The translations under genes and the position numbers were made by a program. This document shows positions 17,980-27,300 of a DNA stretch of 64,000 nt, piece by piece; within the stretch, counting starts at the first letter, position 1, and each line of letters opens with the position of its first letter. A model generated the notes under the pieces. It did not search any database. It worked only from the letters and a program-made list of their open reading frames with translations, and was not told where the DNA came from. This DNA is from Pedobacter fastidiosus (GTDB lineage Bacteria > Bacteroidota > Bacteroidia > Sphingobacteriales > Sphingobacteriaceae), in the NCBI RefSeq assembly GCF_014306625.1, contig NZ_JACRYL010000014.1, positions 65,566-129,565 of the forward strand, in the 5' to 3' direction.

Positions 17980-19968
17980 ATGAGTCATACCCACGATAAA
18001 GAAGATAGCTGTTGCAGTAGTAAAAAACATTCTGCGGAAAAACAAGAGCATAACCATTCGCATAGCCATGAAGAAGGGGAGGAGCATGATCACGATCATG
18101 GTGGTGATCCATCTGCGTTTAAAACTTATTTGCCTGCTCTGGTTACTTTTGTAATGTTACTTATTGGCATCGCTTTCGATAACATTTTTAAAATTGAAGC
18201 ATTTGCCTTAGTTCGTCCATATTGGTATATAATTGCTTATTTGCCAGTTGGTATTCCTGTTTTGCAAGAGGTTTGGGAAACGTTTAAAGCAAAAGATTTT
18301 TTTACAGAGTTTTCTTTAATGTCAATAGCCACAATCGGCGCTTTTTGCATTCAACAATATCCAGAAGGGGTTACTGTAATGCTTTTTTATACCATTGGTG
18401 AGCTTTTCCAAATGGTAGCGGTGAATAGAGCGAAACGAAATATTAAAGCTTTGCTTGATGTTAGAGCAGATATAGCCAATGTTTTTCGCAATGGGAAATA
18501 CGAAACTGTAAAACCCGAAACTGTTGAGATTGGGGAAGCCATTCAAATTAAAGCAGGAGAAAAAATCCCTTTAGATGGCGAATTAATTTCTGATAAAAGT
18601 AGTTTCAACACGGCGGCATTAACTGGAGAAAGTAAGCCTAAAACCATTAATAAAGGCGAAACCGTTTTGGCAGGAATGCTGAATTTAGATAAGGTAATCG
18701 AAATAAAAGTAACCAAAGCTTTTGCAGATAGTGCTCTATCACGCATTCTGGAAATGGTTCAAAATGCAACCACACGTAAAGCAAAAACAGAATTATTTAT
18801 CCGCAAGTTTGCGAAGATTTATACCCCAATTGTTTTCTTTTTGGCCTTGGGCTTAGTAACCATTCCGATCCTAATTTTAGGAAGCGACTATAATTTTCAG
18901 ACCTGGCTTTACCGTTCGCTGGTTTTTTTGGTTATTTCCTGTCCTTGCGCTTTGGTTATTTCCATTCCTTTAGGTTATTTCGGCGGTATTGGTGCTGCAT
19001 CTGCAAATGGAATCTTATTCAAAGGATCTAACTTTTTAGATTTGATTACCAAACTGAATACCGTGGTAATGGATAAAACGGGAACGCTTACTAAAGGCGT
19101 TTTCAAAGTTCAGCAAGTGGAAAGCAATCTTGATGAGAAAGAATTTATAAACTTTTTAACGGCAATTGAAGCAAAATCTACCCATCCAATTGCTAAAGCT
19201 ATTGTAGAATATGCAGGGGATAAGGAAATCCATCCTGCAGAAAATATCGAAGAAATTTCGGGAATGGGATTAAAGGGGACGGTTAATGGTAAAGAAGTTC
19301 TTGCCGGAAATGTTAAGCTTTTGGAGAAATTCAAAATTGAGTTCGATGCTAAAATAAAAGATATTGAGGAAAGCATTGTTGTTGTAGCGCTTGACGGTAA
19401 GTATGCTGGTTACGTTTTAATTGCTGATGAAATTAAAGAAGATTCTGCTGAGGCAATTAAACAACTCCATGCAAGTGGCGTAAAGCAGGTGGTAATGCTG
19501 AGCGGCGATAAAACTTCGATTGTTAAAAAAGTTGCAGGAGTTTTAGGAATCGACTCTTATTATGGTGATTTATTGCCAGAAGATAAAGTAGCAAAGCTTG
19601 AGGAGATTAAAAAAGATAAAACTAAAGTGGTTGCTTTTGTTGGTGATGGCATAAACGATACTCCGGTTTTGGCTATTAGCGATATTGGAATTGCAATGGG
19701 CGCCATGGGGAGCGATGCCGCAATTGAAACAGCCGATGTAGTTATTCAAACCGATCAACCTTCAAAAATAGCGACTGCAATTAAAATTGGTAAGGCTACA
19801 AAGAATGTAGTGATTCAGAATATTGTTTTGGCTTTTGCTGTTAAGGCGTTGGTTTTAATATTGGGTGCTGGTGGTATTGCAACCATGTGGGAAGCTGTTT
19901 TTGCGGATGTTGGCGTAGCGCTTTTAGCTATTTTAAATGCAGTTAGAATTCAAAAGATGAAGTTTTAG
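17980..19968 (+). CDS. Heavy-metal P1B-type ATPase (Zn/Cd/Pb exporter type)
   Basis: This is a cation efflux pump of 662 residues. The cytoplasmic N-terminus is a short tail rich in His and Cys (CCSSKKHSAEKQEHNHSHSH and more) in place of a folded HMA domain. Core motifs are TGES in the actuator, SCPCAL in the sixth helix (C321, C323), the phosphorylation site D365 in DKTGTLT, an HP motif in THPIA, and GDGINDTP. The CPC motif with no copper-type HMA domain and a His-rich tail fits the Zn2+/Cd2+/Pb2+ branch (ZntA/CadA). It appears to be a single gene with no metalloregulator beside it. Confidence 0.92.
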   Translation: MSHTHDKEDSCCSSKKHSAEKQEHNHSHSHEEGEEHDHDHGGDPSAFKTYLPALVTFVMLLIGIAFDNIFKIEAFALVRPYWYIIAYLPVGIPVLQEVWETFKAKDFFTEFSLMSIATIGAFCIQQYPEGVTVMLFYTIGELFQMVAVNRAKRNIKALLDVRADIANVFRNGKYETVKPETVEIGEAIQIKAGEKIPLDGELISDKSSFNTAALTGESKPKTINKGETVLAGMLNLDKVIEIKVTKAFADSALSRILEMVQNATTRKAKTELFIRKFAKIYTPIVFFLALGLVTIPILILGSDYNFQTWLYRSLVFLVISCPCALVISIPLGYFGGIGAASANGILFKGSNFLDLITKLNTVVMDKTGTLTKGVFKVQQVESNLDEKEFINFLTAIEAKSTHPIAKAIVEYAGDKEIHPAENIEEISGMGLKGTVNGKEVLAGNVKLLEKFKIEFDAKIKDIEESIVVVALDGKYAGYVLIADEIKEDSAEAIKQLHASGVKQVVMLSGDKTSIVKKVAGVLGIDSYYGDLLPEDKVAKLEEIKKDKTKVVAFVGDGINDTPVLAISDIGIAMGAMGSDAAIETADVVIQTDQPSKIATAIKIGKATKNVVIQNIVLAFAVKALVLILGAGGIATMWEAVFADVGVALLAILNAVRIQKMKF

Positions 19969-20070
19969 TTCTTCTAAATCGGTCGTACTCTGGTTTTATT
20001 CGGAGTCTTAATGGAAAAAATTTCTATAAAATTAAAACTTAACACAGGAATTTGCTGAGAAGCTACGGCT

Positions 20071-20099
20071 TTGTATTACTATAAAAGTTAGTATATTTG
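20071..20099 (+). promoter_or_regulatory. Promoter of first Uma2 gene, near-leaderless
   Basis: TTG (20071-20073), an 18-base spacer and TATATTTG (20092-20099). The start codon follows only four bases after the -7 box, so the mRNA would have almost no 5' leader. Confidence 0.65.
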
Positions 20100-20103
20100 G
20101 GTT

Positions 20104-20739
20104 ATGTCAGAGCCAATTCCATATCCAACCAATTTACATGACGGGCCCGTTATGCAATTTGAGGATATCGATGTGTCTTTAACTTACAGCTATGCAAATT
20201 ATTTGAATTGGCTTTTCGAAGATAGGGTTGAACTTATAAAAGGCAAAATCTTTAAGATGAGTCCTGCGCCCTCAAGAGTGCATCAGAAAATTTCTATCAA
20301 AATTACCAATCCACTCGTTAATTTTTTAAAAGGCAAATCCTGCGAGGTTTACAATGCTCCATTTGATGTTCGTTTTCCTAAAAAAAGTAAAGCAGATCAA
20401 GATATTTTTACAGTTCTCCAACCAGATATTTGCGTAATCTGCGATAAAGCCAAACTAGACGATCGCGGCTGTATTGGTGCTCCAGATCTAATTGTTGAAA
20501 TCCTTTCTCCGGGCAATACCAAAATGGAATTGCTAAACAAATATCAGGTTTATGAAGAGTTTGAGGTTAAAGAATATTGGGTAGTAAGCCAAAGCGACCA
20601 AAGTATTCTTATTTATACGCTTAATGATTTAGGCAAATTTCAACCTTCCAAAATATTTACACTTAGCGAGAAAATTTCTTCTACTGTTTTACCAGGATTT
20701 GAACTGGAATTAGATGATGTTTTTGGAGATTTAGATTAA
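20104..20739 (+). CDS. Uma2 family putative endonuclease, copy 1
   Basis: This is a protein of 211 residues in the Uma2 (DUF820) family with a PD-(D/E)XK-type fold. Visible core: ELIKGKIFKMSPAPS near residues 43-57, the acidic position in QPDICVICD, then GAPDLIVEILSPGNTKMELLNKY carrying the E-x-x..K elements. The biological role of Uma2 proteins is poorly known, and they are often in multiple copies and linked to mobile DNA. The next gene is a near copy (19 differences in 211 residues). The start codon follows a perfect -7 box by four bases. Confidence 0.85.
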   Translation: MSEPIPYPTNLHDGPVMQFEDIDVSLTYSYANYLNWLFEDRVELIKGKIFKMSPAPSRVHQKISIKITNPLVNFLKGKSCEVYNAPFDVRFPKKSKADQDIFTVLQPDICVICDKAKLDDRGCIGAPDLIVEILSPGNTKMELLNKYQVYEEFEVKEYWVVSQSDQSILIYTLNDLGKFQPSKIFTLSEKISSTVLPGFELELDDVFGDLD

Positions 20740-20869
20740 TCAGATTTTCGTTATTTCGAAGTATAAATCAATCTTAAAATATCCTTTTAAATCTTTTTTG
20801 AGTTCTTTTTTTGGAATCAAGTTTCAATAAAATCCATCATAAAGACTTACTTAATGCTATAAAATTTAG

Positions 20870-20877
20870 TATATTTG
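20870..20877 (+). promoter_or_regulatory. -7 box of second Uma2 gene
   Basis: TATATTTG lies four bases before ATG 20882, the same arrangement as copy 1. The surrounding 25 bp are also conserved between the copies, so the promoter was duplicated with the gene. The -33 is weak (TTA at about 20847). Confidence 0.55.
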
Positions 20878-20881
20878 GTTT

Positions 20882-21517
20882 ATGTCAGAGCCAGTTCCAT
20901 ATTCAACCAATTTACATGACGGGCCAGTTATGCAATTTGAGGATATCGATGCGTCTTTAACTTACAGCTATGCAAATTACCTGAATTGGCTATTCGAGGA
21001 TAGGGTGGAACTTATTAAAGGTAAAATCTTTAAGATGAGTCCGGCACCCTCAAGAGTTCATCAAGAAATTTCTAGAAATATATTTAAGCCACTTGTTAAT
21101 TTTTTGGATAGAAAGATTTGTAAAGTTTACTCAGCTCCATTCGATGTTCGTTTTCCGAAAAAAAGCAAAGCAGATCAAGATGTTTTTACAGTTCTCCAAC
21201 CAGATATTTGCGTAATCTGCGATAAAAGCAAATTAGATGATCGTGGCTGTATTGGTGCTCCAGATCTAGTTGTTGAGATTCTTTCTCCAGGCAATACCAA
21301 AATGGAATTGCTAAACAAATATCAGGTTTATGAAGAGTTTGGGGTTAAAGAATATTGGGTTGTAAGCCAAAGTGATCAAAGTATCCTCATTTATACGCTT
21401 AACGATTCAGGCAAGTTTCAGCCTTCCAAAATATTTACACTTAGCGAGAAAATTACTTCTACTGTTTTACCAGGATTTGAACTGGAATTGGATGATGTTT
21501 TTGGAGATTTAGATTAG
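20882..21517 (+). CDS. Uma2 family putative endonuclease, copy 2
   Basis: This is a protein of 211 residues, about 91 percent identical to the preceding gene. The PD-(D/E)XK core residues are kept (QPDICVICD, GAPDLVVEILSPGNTKMELL). Ten of the 19 substitutions fall between residues 62 and 84 (HQEISRNIFKPLVNFLDRKI and on), a surface or substrate region before the catalytic core. This suggests focused divergence or gene conversion of the flanks. It has its own near-leaderless promoter and lies 142 bp downstream of copy 1. Confidence 0.85.
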   Translation: MSEPVPYSTNLHDGPVMQFEDIDASLTYSYANYLNWLFEDRVELIKGKIFKMSPAPSRVHQEISRNIFKPLVNFLDRKICKVYSAPFDVRFPKKSKADQDVFTVLQPDICVICDKSKLDDRGCIGAPDLVVEILSPGNTKMELLNKYQVYEEFGVKEYWVVSQSDQSILIYTLNDSGKFQPSKIFTLSEKITSTVLPGFELELDDVFGDLD

Positions 21518-21579
21518 TATATATCTAGTTGCCTTTATCATTTAAATAAAAATTCTATAAAAACTGTGACGTATATCGC

Positions 21580-22737
21580 TTAATCTTTAGATTTAAGGGA
21601 TTTCAAAAAGATGAAACCAACCAATCCAGATAAAATTGATGCCGTTAAAATAGCAAACTTCGCTTCAGAAATATGAAGCGCATCACTAAAGGAAAGTAGC
21701 GCAATAAATATCGACATTGTAAAACCAATTCCGGCTAACATACCCAATCCTAAAACATGCTTCCAGCCTGCACCCGTCGGCAAATCTGCCCATTTTAATT
21801 TAACGGCAACCCAGCTAAAAAAAGTTACACCAATGGTTTTGCCTACAAATAATCCAACAATTATTCCCAACCCCAAAGGTGATATTAAACCTGAAATCAT
21901 TTCTTTCTGAAAGGTAATATTGGTATTGGCTAATGCGAAAATCGGCATAATTAAATAATTAACTGGAACAGTTAAAAAGTGCTCTAGTTTTTCTAATGGC
22001 GATAAAACATCCGTTTCATTAGTCGGAATTGTAAAAGCTAAAAGCACACCTGCAATTGTGGCGTGAATACCAGAATGATGGATGAAATACCACAGGAATA
22101 TTCCTGGAATCAAATAGAAAACCAAGTTTTTCACTCCGAAATAATTCATTAAGCCAAGTAAAATCAGTATTCCTCCAGCCATCGCCAAGTATTCAAAATG
22201 AATTTGGTTGGTGTAAAAAATTGCGATAACCAATATTGCGCCTAAATCATCCACAATAGCCAAAGCTGCTAGAAATATTTTTAAGCTTGTCGGCACGCTT
22301 TTTCCGAGCAAGGCAATGATGGCTAAGGCAAATGCTATATCTGTTGCCATTGGGATTCCCCATCCAGAAGCTGAAGTTGCTCCTTTGTTAAATAGAAAAT
22401 AGATTACTGCTGGAACAAGCATTCCTCCAAGCGCAGCAATTACAGGTAGTGCTGCACTTTTAACTGATGACAATTCACCTTCGATTAATTCCCTTTTGAT
22501 TTCTAAACCGACCAATAAAAAGAAAATGGCCATAAGTCCGTCGTTTATCCATGCCAAAATGCTGTAATTAATGGGGCCGAAACCGAGTTTGATTTCAAGA
22601 AAATTGGCGAAGCTATCTTTAGAGGCTGTATTTGCGATGATTAGAGAAATGACAACACAGGTTAAGAGAATAAACCCACCGACTTGCCCTGATTTGAAGA
22701 AACGCTTGAAGACTTCTAGGTTGATGATTTTTGCCAT
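21580..22737 (-). CDS. nhaA: Na+/H+ antiporter NhaA
   Basis: This is an inner-membrane sodium/proton antiporter, 385 residues from the ATG at 22737. An in-frame upstream extension to 22803 adds 22 residues not typical of the family, so it was not used. Characteristic segments are FFLLVGLEIKRELIEGEL, GWGIPMATDIAFALAIIALLG, the transport aspartates in LAIVDDLGAILVIAIFYT, and the C-terminal KTIGVTFFSW and GAGWKHVLGLGMLAGIGFTMSIF. It exchanges Na+ or Li+ for protons in salt and pH homeostasis. It seems to be a single gene convergent with the Uma2 pair. Confidence 0.95.
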   Translation of the reverse strand: MAKIINLEVFKRFFKSGQVGGFILLTCVVISLIIANTASKDSFANFLEIKLGFGPINYSILAWINDGLMAIFFLLVGLEIKRELIEGELSSVKSAALPVIAALGGMLVPAVIYFLFNKGATSASGWGIPMATDIAFALAIIALLGKSVPTSLKIFLAALAIVDDLGAILVIAIFYTNQIHFEYLAMAGGILILLGLMNYFGVKNLVFYLIPGIFLWYFIHHSGIHATIAGVLLAFTIPTNETDVLSPLEKLEHFLTVPVNYLIMPIFALANTNITFQKEMISGLISPLGLGIIVGLFVGKTIGVTFFSWVAVKLKWADLPTGAGWKHVLGLGMLAGIGFTMSIFIALLSFSDALHISEAKFAILTASILSGLVGFIFLKSLKSKD

Positions 22738-23304
22738 TGGTGTAAAAATAAGGATTATTATTTGGTTTGTTGTGGCCTGTTTTGGCTGAGAGAGCTGTAG
22801 CAATATCCTATTTAATAAATTATTTCATTTGCTCCCATCTTTTCCTATGCCCTGTTGCATGATGATTATAAGGCGAATGACTAATGGCGTTAACTCTTTA
22901 TTACGCTTCCTTTCCATTTCAGGGGAAAGGTGCCGATAGGCGGATAGGGGTTTCTCTGCTCTGGCTTTCCTCGGCTCACCGCCGCCGAGGGGCCCTTTCT
23001 TTTCTCTTGATAGAAAAGAAACAAAAACCGAGCATTTCTGCGAGCTCATGAATACAATTAAAAACAGCGAACACTAATGAATAGATCAAGGCTTGAAAGC
23101 CCCACCCCAACCCTCCCCAAAGGAGAGGGAGCTACTCTATGAATAAAGGTGCTGTTTTGGTCATTCGGATTATTAAAGTTCGGGTACAGGTTTCAACTGC
23201 TTCTCCTTCCATCATTTCCTATGCCGGATAGCAGGGTGCGATAACTGTTTATTACGCGTCCTTTCCCTTTCAGGGGAAAGGTGCCGATAGGCGGATAGGG
23301 GTTC
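22738..23304. repeat. Intergenic region with a duplicated repeat unit
   Basis: There is no credible gene. A unit containing CCTTTCCATTTCAGGGGAAA and GGTGCCGATAGGCGGATAGG occurs at about 22908-22952 and again at about 23260-23303. Each copy is preceded by similar sequence (TTCCTATGCC, later TTATTACGC). Between them is a C-rich stretch (CCCCACCCCAACCCTCCCCA). It looks like dispersed intergenic repeats. Confidence 0.6.
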
Positions 23305-23350
23305 AAAAAAGCCACAAATTCTCAGATTTTTAAATCTGCGAATCTGTGGC
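23305..23350 (-). terminator. Terminator after the PorP/SprF gene
   Basis: A long stem (GCCACAGATTCGCAGATTT against AAATCTGAGAATTTGTGGC on the minus strand) is followed by six T. It lies 42 bp past the stop of the minus-strand gene. Confidence 0.75.
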
Positions 23351-23392
23351 GATAAGATTCTGAATCAAATTCAGAATTATTAATTGATTTAC

Positions 23393-24313
23393 TTATGGTT
23401 TCTTACCAATATTCACTCTCACATTGATTTCAAAATCGCCATCTGTATATCCACTGATTGCCGAAGTTGCGGTGTTGTAATAAGCCATAAAGTAAACTGT
23501 CGATTTATAATTCATTCCGAAGCCAACCGTTGCATTTTCAGTATTGTGGTACATAGCCATCACATATAATTTATCGTTCGCAAAATTGGCATTAACACCA
23601 GCATCCCATAAATTATCGTAATTTTTTATTCCTCTGAAAACACCTTTGGGTTCTAAAGTAATTCCATTTAAACCCGTTCCCAAGGTAAATTTATAACTGA
23701 TGGCCGAATAAAATGTAGGTTTATCAGCAAAGCTTAAATCATCATTTCTAAATACCGATCGCATATTTGGCACTGCACCTTCAACATTTAATCCATTGGA
23801 AGTATAAGAAACTCCAAAATCTCCATCTAAATAATACCCTCTATCGTTAAAACGAGCAATTGAAGGGTCGTTAAAGTCGATATTCCTAACACTACTTAAA
23901 TCTAATTTATCTTGACTAGCACCAAAAGAAACTCCAAAATTCAGTTTCTGATCTTCACCGTTTAACGGTAAGTGATAAGCAAACGTTCCAACGGCTTTGG
24001 TGCGTTGCAAACCGCCAGATTTTTCATTATAAATATTTACGCCCCAGCCCACTTTATTTACTTGCTGATCTAAAGTTACGCTTTGCGTAATTGGTGCGCC
24101 CGGAATGTTGGACCACTGTTTTCTAAAGCTTCCATTTATGTTAAAACCTTCATTTACGCCGGCCATAGATGGATTTACCAAATACTTATTTTGAAAATAT
24201 TGCGCATTTAAAGGCAGAATCTGAGCATTGGCTTTGTTGAAAATAAATGTGCTTGTTGCAAATAAGAAGGTTAAGCGACTAATCTGCTTTATGTTTTTTA
24301 TAATTGCTTTCAT
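23393..24313 (-). CDS. PorP/SprF family type IX secretion membrane protein
   Basis: This is an outer-membrane beta-barrel protein of 306 residues. A signal peptide ending ANAQ is followed by the family hallmark YFQNKYLVNPSMAGVNEGFN and FRKQWSNIPGAP near the N-terminus, then alternating beta strands to the end. PorP/SprF proteins assist secretion or surface attachment of partner type IX cargo, and many copies each pair with a neighbouring large cargo gene. Here the cargo gene lies immediately upstream on the same strand, 8 bp away, so this copy is probably dedicated to it. Confidence 0.9.
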   Translation of the reverse strand: MKAIIKNIKQISRLTFLFATSTFIFNKANAQILPLNAQYFQNKYLVNPSMAGVNEGFNINGSFRKQWSNIPGAPITQSVTLDQQVNKVGWGVNIYNEKSGGLQRTKAVGTFAYHLPLNGEDQKLNFGVSFGASQDKLDLSSVRNIDFNDPSIARFNDRGYYLDGDFGVSYTSNGLNVEGAVPNMRSVFRNDDLSFADKPTFYSAISYKFTLGTGLNGITLEPKGVFRGIKNYDNLWDAGVNANFANDKLYVMAMYHNTENATVGFGMNYKSTVYFMAYYNTATSAISGYTDGDFEINVRVNIGKKP

Positions 24314-24321
24314 GTTTGTAA

Positions 24322-27300
24322 TTAGTCTCTAATGATGTTAATAAAACCTTTAAAGTTGCCTAAGTTGCTTCCCAAATCAAGAATGTAATAATACGTTCCT
24401 TCAGAAAGTGGACTTCCGTTAATTGTTCCGTCCCAATCGTTGGCATAAGTATGTTTGGTATATAAAACGCGACCAGCTTTATCAAAAATCTTAAGCGTAT
24501 TGTTAGGATAATAATCAATGTTTTTGATGATAAATTTGTCGTTTATTCCATCACCGTTAGGGGTAACTACTGAGCTTGCATCCAATTTGTAATCATCAAT
24601 TACCGAGATATTAATGGTTTGATCGATGCTACATCCACTCGCATTGGTCACCGTAACTTTATAGCTTCCGGTTTGCTTTGGTCTGATGGTTACTGCAGCA
24701 GTGGTTTGTCCGCTGATGATTTCACTACCTGTCCAGCTGTATTGATTGCCTCCCGTTGCCGTTAAAATAATGGCATCACCTTTAGAAATAGAAATTCCTT
24801 TATTACTATTGATTGAAACAACTGGAAGTGGATTAATAATGACCGTTGCGGTTCCTGTTTGAGCTTGACTCGTATTCACATCAGCTACGCTTACCAGATT
24901 ATAAACATAATTACCGACCACATTTGTTGATGCTGAAACGGTAGCCGTTGTGTTTGTTCCCGTAGTTGAAACGGTTCTGCTTGTCCCACCGTTGATATTG
25001 TAGGTAAATGTATATGGAGCAGTTCCCTTGGTACCCGTAAATGTAATTGTTGGCGATGTGCTATTAATACATATGGCGGTGTTGCCAGCAATACTTGCAA
25101 CAGGTTTAGGTGTGATGTGAAAATTAGCTGATCTGTAATTAATTGCATAATTGGCATTGATGGCCAAAGTACCTTGATTAATTGCATAATCGCCACCAGT
25201 TTCTCCTGCTACTCGAACCAATGCACCGCTAAAAGTATCGGTACCTATTAAGGCAGGTGTAGAAGTATAGGTAAGGGGAGGATCAACCGTTCCTTCTATT
25301 TTAGTTTTCGCATCTGCAGTAATATTAATGGTTTTAGGGTTAATGGTTAAAACCTGTTGTTTGGCTACCGCTGGATTATAGAATGTATCGCCTGGCTGAT
25401 TAGCGGTGATGGTTACTGTACCTACTTTTACAATGTGAATATCTGTATTGCTAATCGTTGCGACATTGGTATCGCTACTGGTATAGGTAATATTGATGTT
25501 GGTATTATCGCTTGTTGCGCCTGCAGGCAAATCAGCGTCTCCATAAGTTGCCGTTCTCGTTGAAGCGAAAGTAATGTTCTGCGCTTTTTTTACCACTGCA
25601 TCATCACGGGTGTACCAAATTGGAGAAGTTATGATCCTGCTTCCATCGGCTTCTACAATATCTGCATAATAATAACCTGTTGCTAAATTAGTCAATGCGT
25701 TATCTGTATAAGTTAAACTTGTTGAAGCTCCAGCGGTTAATTCTACTGGATTTGTGCCACTTCCGGGCGTTCCGTATAAAATCTTAATACTGGTTACCGG
25801 GCTTGTGGTAATAGAATTTACCTCTATTATTGGCGCACCAGCTGTTTTAAAAATACTTCCAACAGGTTGCTTATTTATAGTGAAAACGATTTTAGCTGCT
25901 GAATCCTGCGAGGCATAGAAGCGCATCTTTTTAATGGCATCGAGCAAATCATTTTCCGTTAGGGCAGGAGCGAGAACCACTAATCTTGCTCGGGTATGCC
26001 TTCCGAAAGTTAAATTGTGGTTATCGTGATCAATACTCGCACCAAGGTGATAACCTCTAGCCAACATGCGATTGTAATAACTTAAATAACTCATAGAGCT
26101 TGCCGGATCTGAGTAGGTCACATTTGTTGAAAATGCGGGCCCACTTTCTAATGCAGTTCCAACAATTGCGCTATCTGCACTTAAATCATAGGTTGCAGAA
26201 ATATTGTTATAATCTGTTGTATTTGGGTGTGCTAAAGTTGCTACGGCATTTAAACCATGTCTGTTGATAATTCTAAATAGACCTGTAGTACCTGTGTAAA
26301 CACTTTTAGGAACATAAATCTGGTTTTCTCCAGATTCCCATCCAATTAAAGAATCTATACCATAAACAATTACGTGTCCGCCACCACTAATTACGCCCCA
26401 TTCCATTCCATGCATAGCAACAAAAGTTGAAGTCGTTGCTTTTTTAGCTGCATCGATACCCGGTTGCCAGCTGGCTAAAGACATTCCGGCTTGCGTATGG
26501 TTGTGTTCTGATATACCCAAGAAATCTAGATTCATCGAATTTTTCGCAAAGGCATAATCATCCTCTGGTTTCTTAGTCAAATCATCTTTGTTTCCATCAG
26601 AATAACTACTGTGACTGTGTAGATTTCCATAATAGAAATTTAATTTATTTACATCTAGAATGCCTGTTTTTAGATTTCCTAAAAGCGGTTGAGTGGTTAA
26701 ATATAATGGGCCACCACTGCAAGCACTATTGATCGAATAAATAAAGAAGTAGTAATTGGTATTCTGGCTCAGTCCGTTTCTAATAAACGTATTTCCTGTT
26801 CCTCTTTTAACCACAATTCCACCACCCAATTGATCGCCAACAGAGTAAGTTGTCTGATTTACCGGAGCAGAAGATAAAGTATTAGTTGTACTCATTACCA
26901 CCAAATATTCATCAGCGCTACTTGAAGGCGTAAAAGAACCCTGAATAAAATTGTAGTTTGATGATGTTACCGTAAAACTTGTGGGTTGTGCAGTTGATAT
27001 TGCGCATGGTAACAATGCTTTTGTAGCCTGACGAGCCGTTAAAATATTGGTGGTTAAATATTTCGGTCCACCAGTACAAGAAATATTATTTAATGGAATA
27101 ATGAAATAGCTGTAGCTGGTTGCATCGGCAAGTGCATTATCCGTAAAAGTATTGGTTACAATTCTATTGGCTACAATCCCGCCACCAAAAGCAGAGCCAA
27201 CACTATAAACCGTACCATCAATTGGTAGTGCAGTTAAGGTTGTATTCAAACTTCTAATGATTAAATATTCATTGGCATCAGCAGATTTAGTGAAACTAGC

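Noticed and set aside
22825-23049. 74-codon frame on the minus strand
   Set aside because: It covers a duplicated intergenic repeat (GGTGCCGATAGGCGG) and has no support as a gene.
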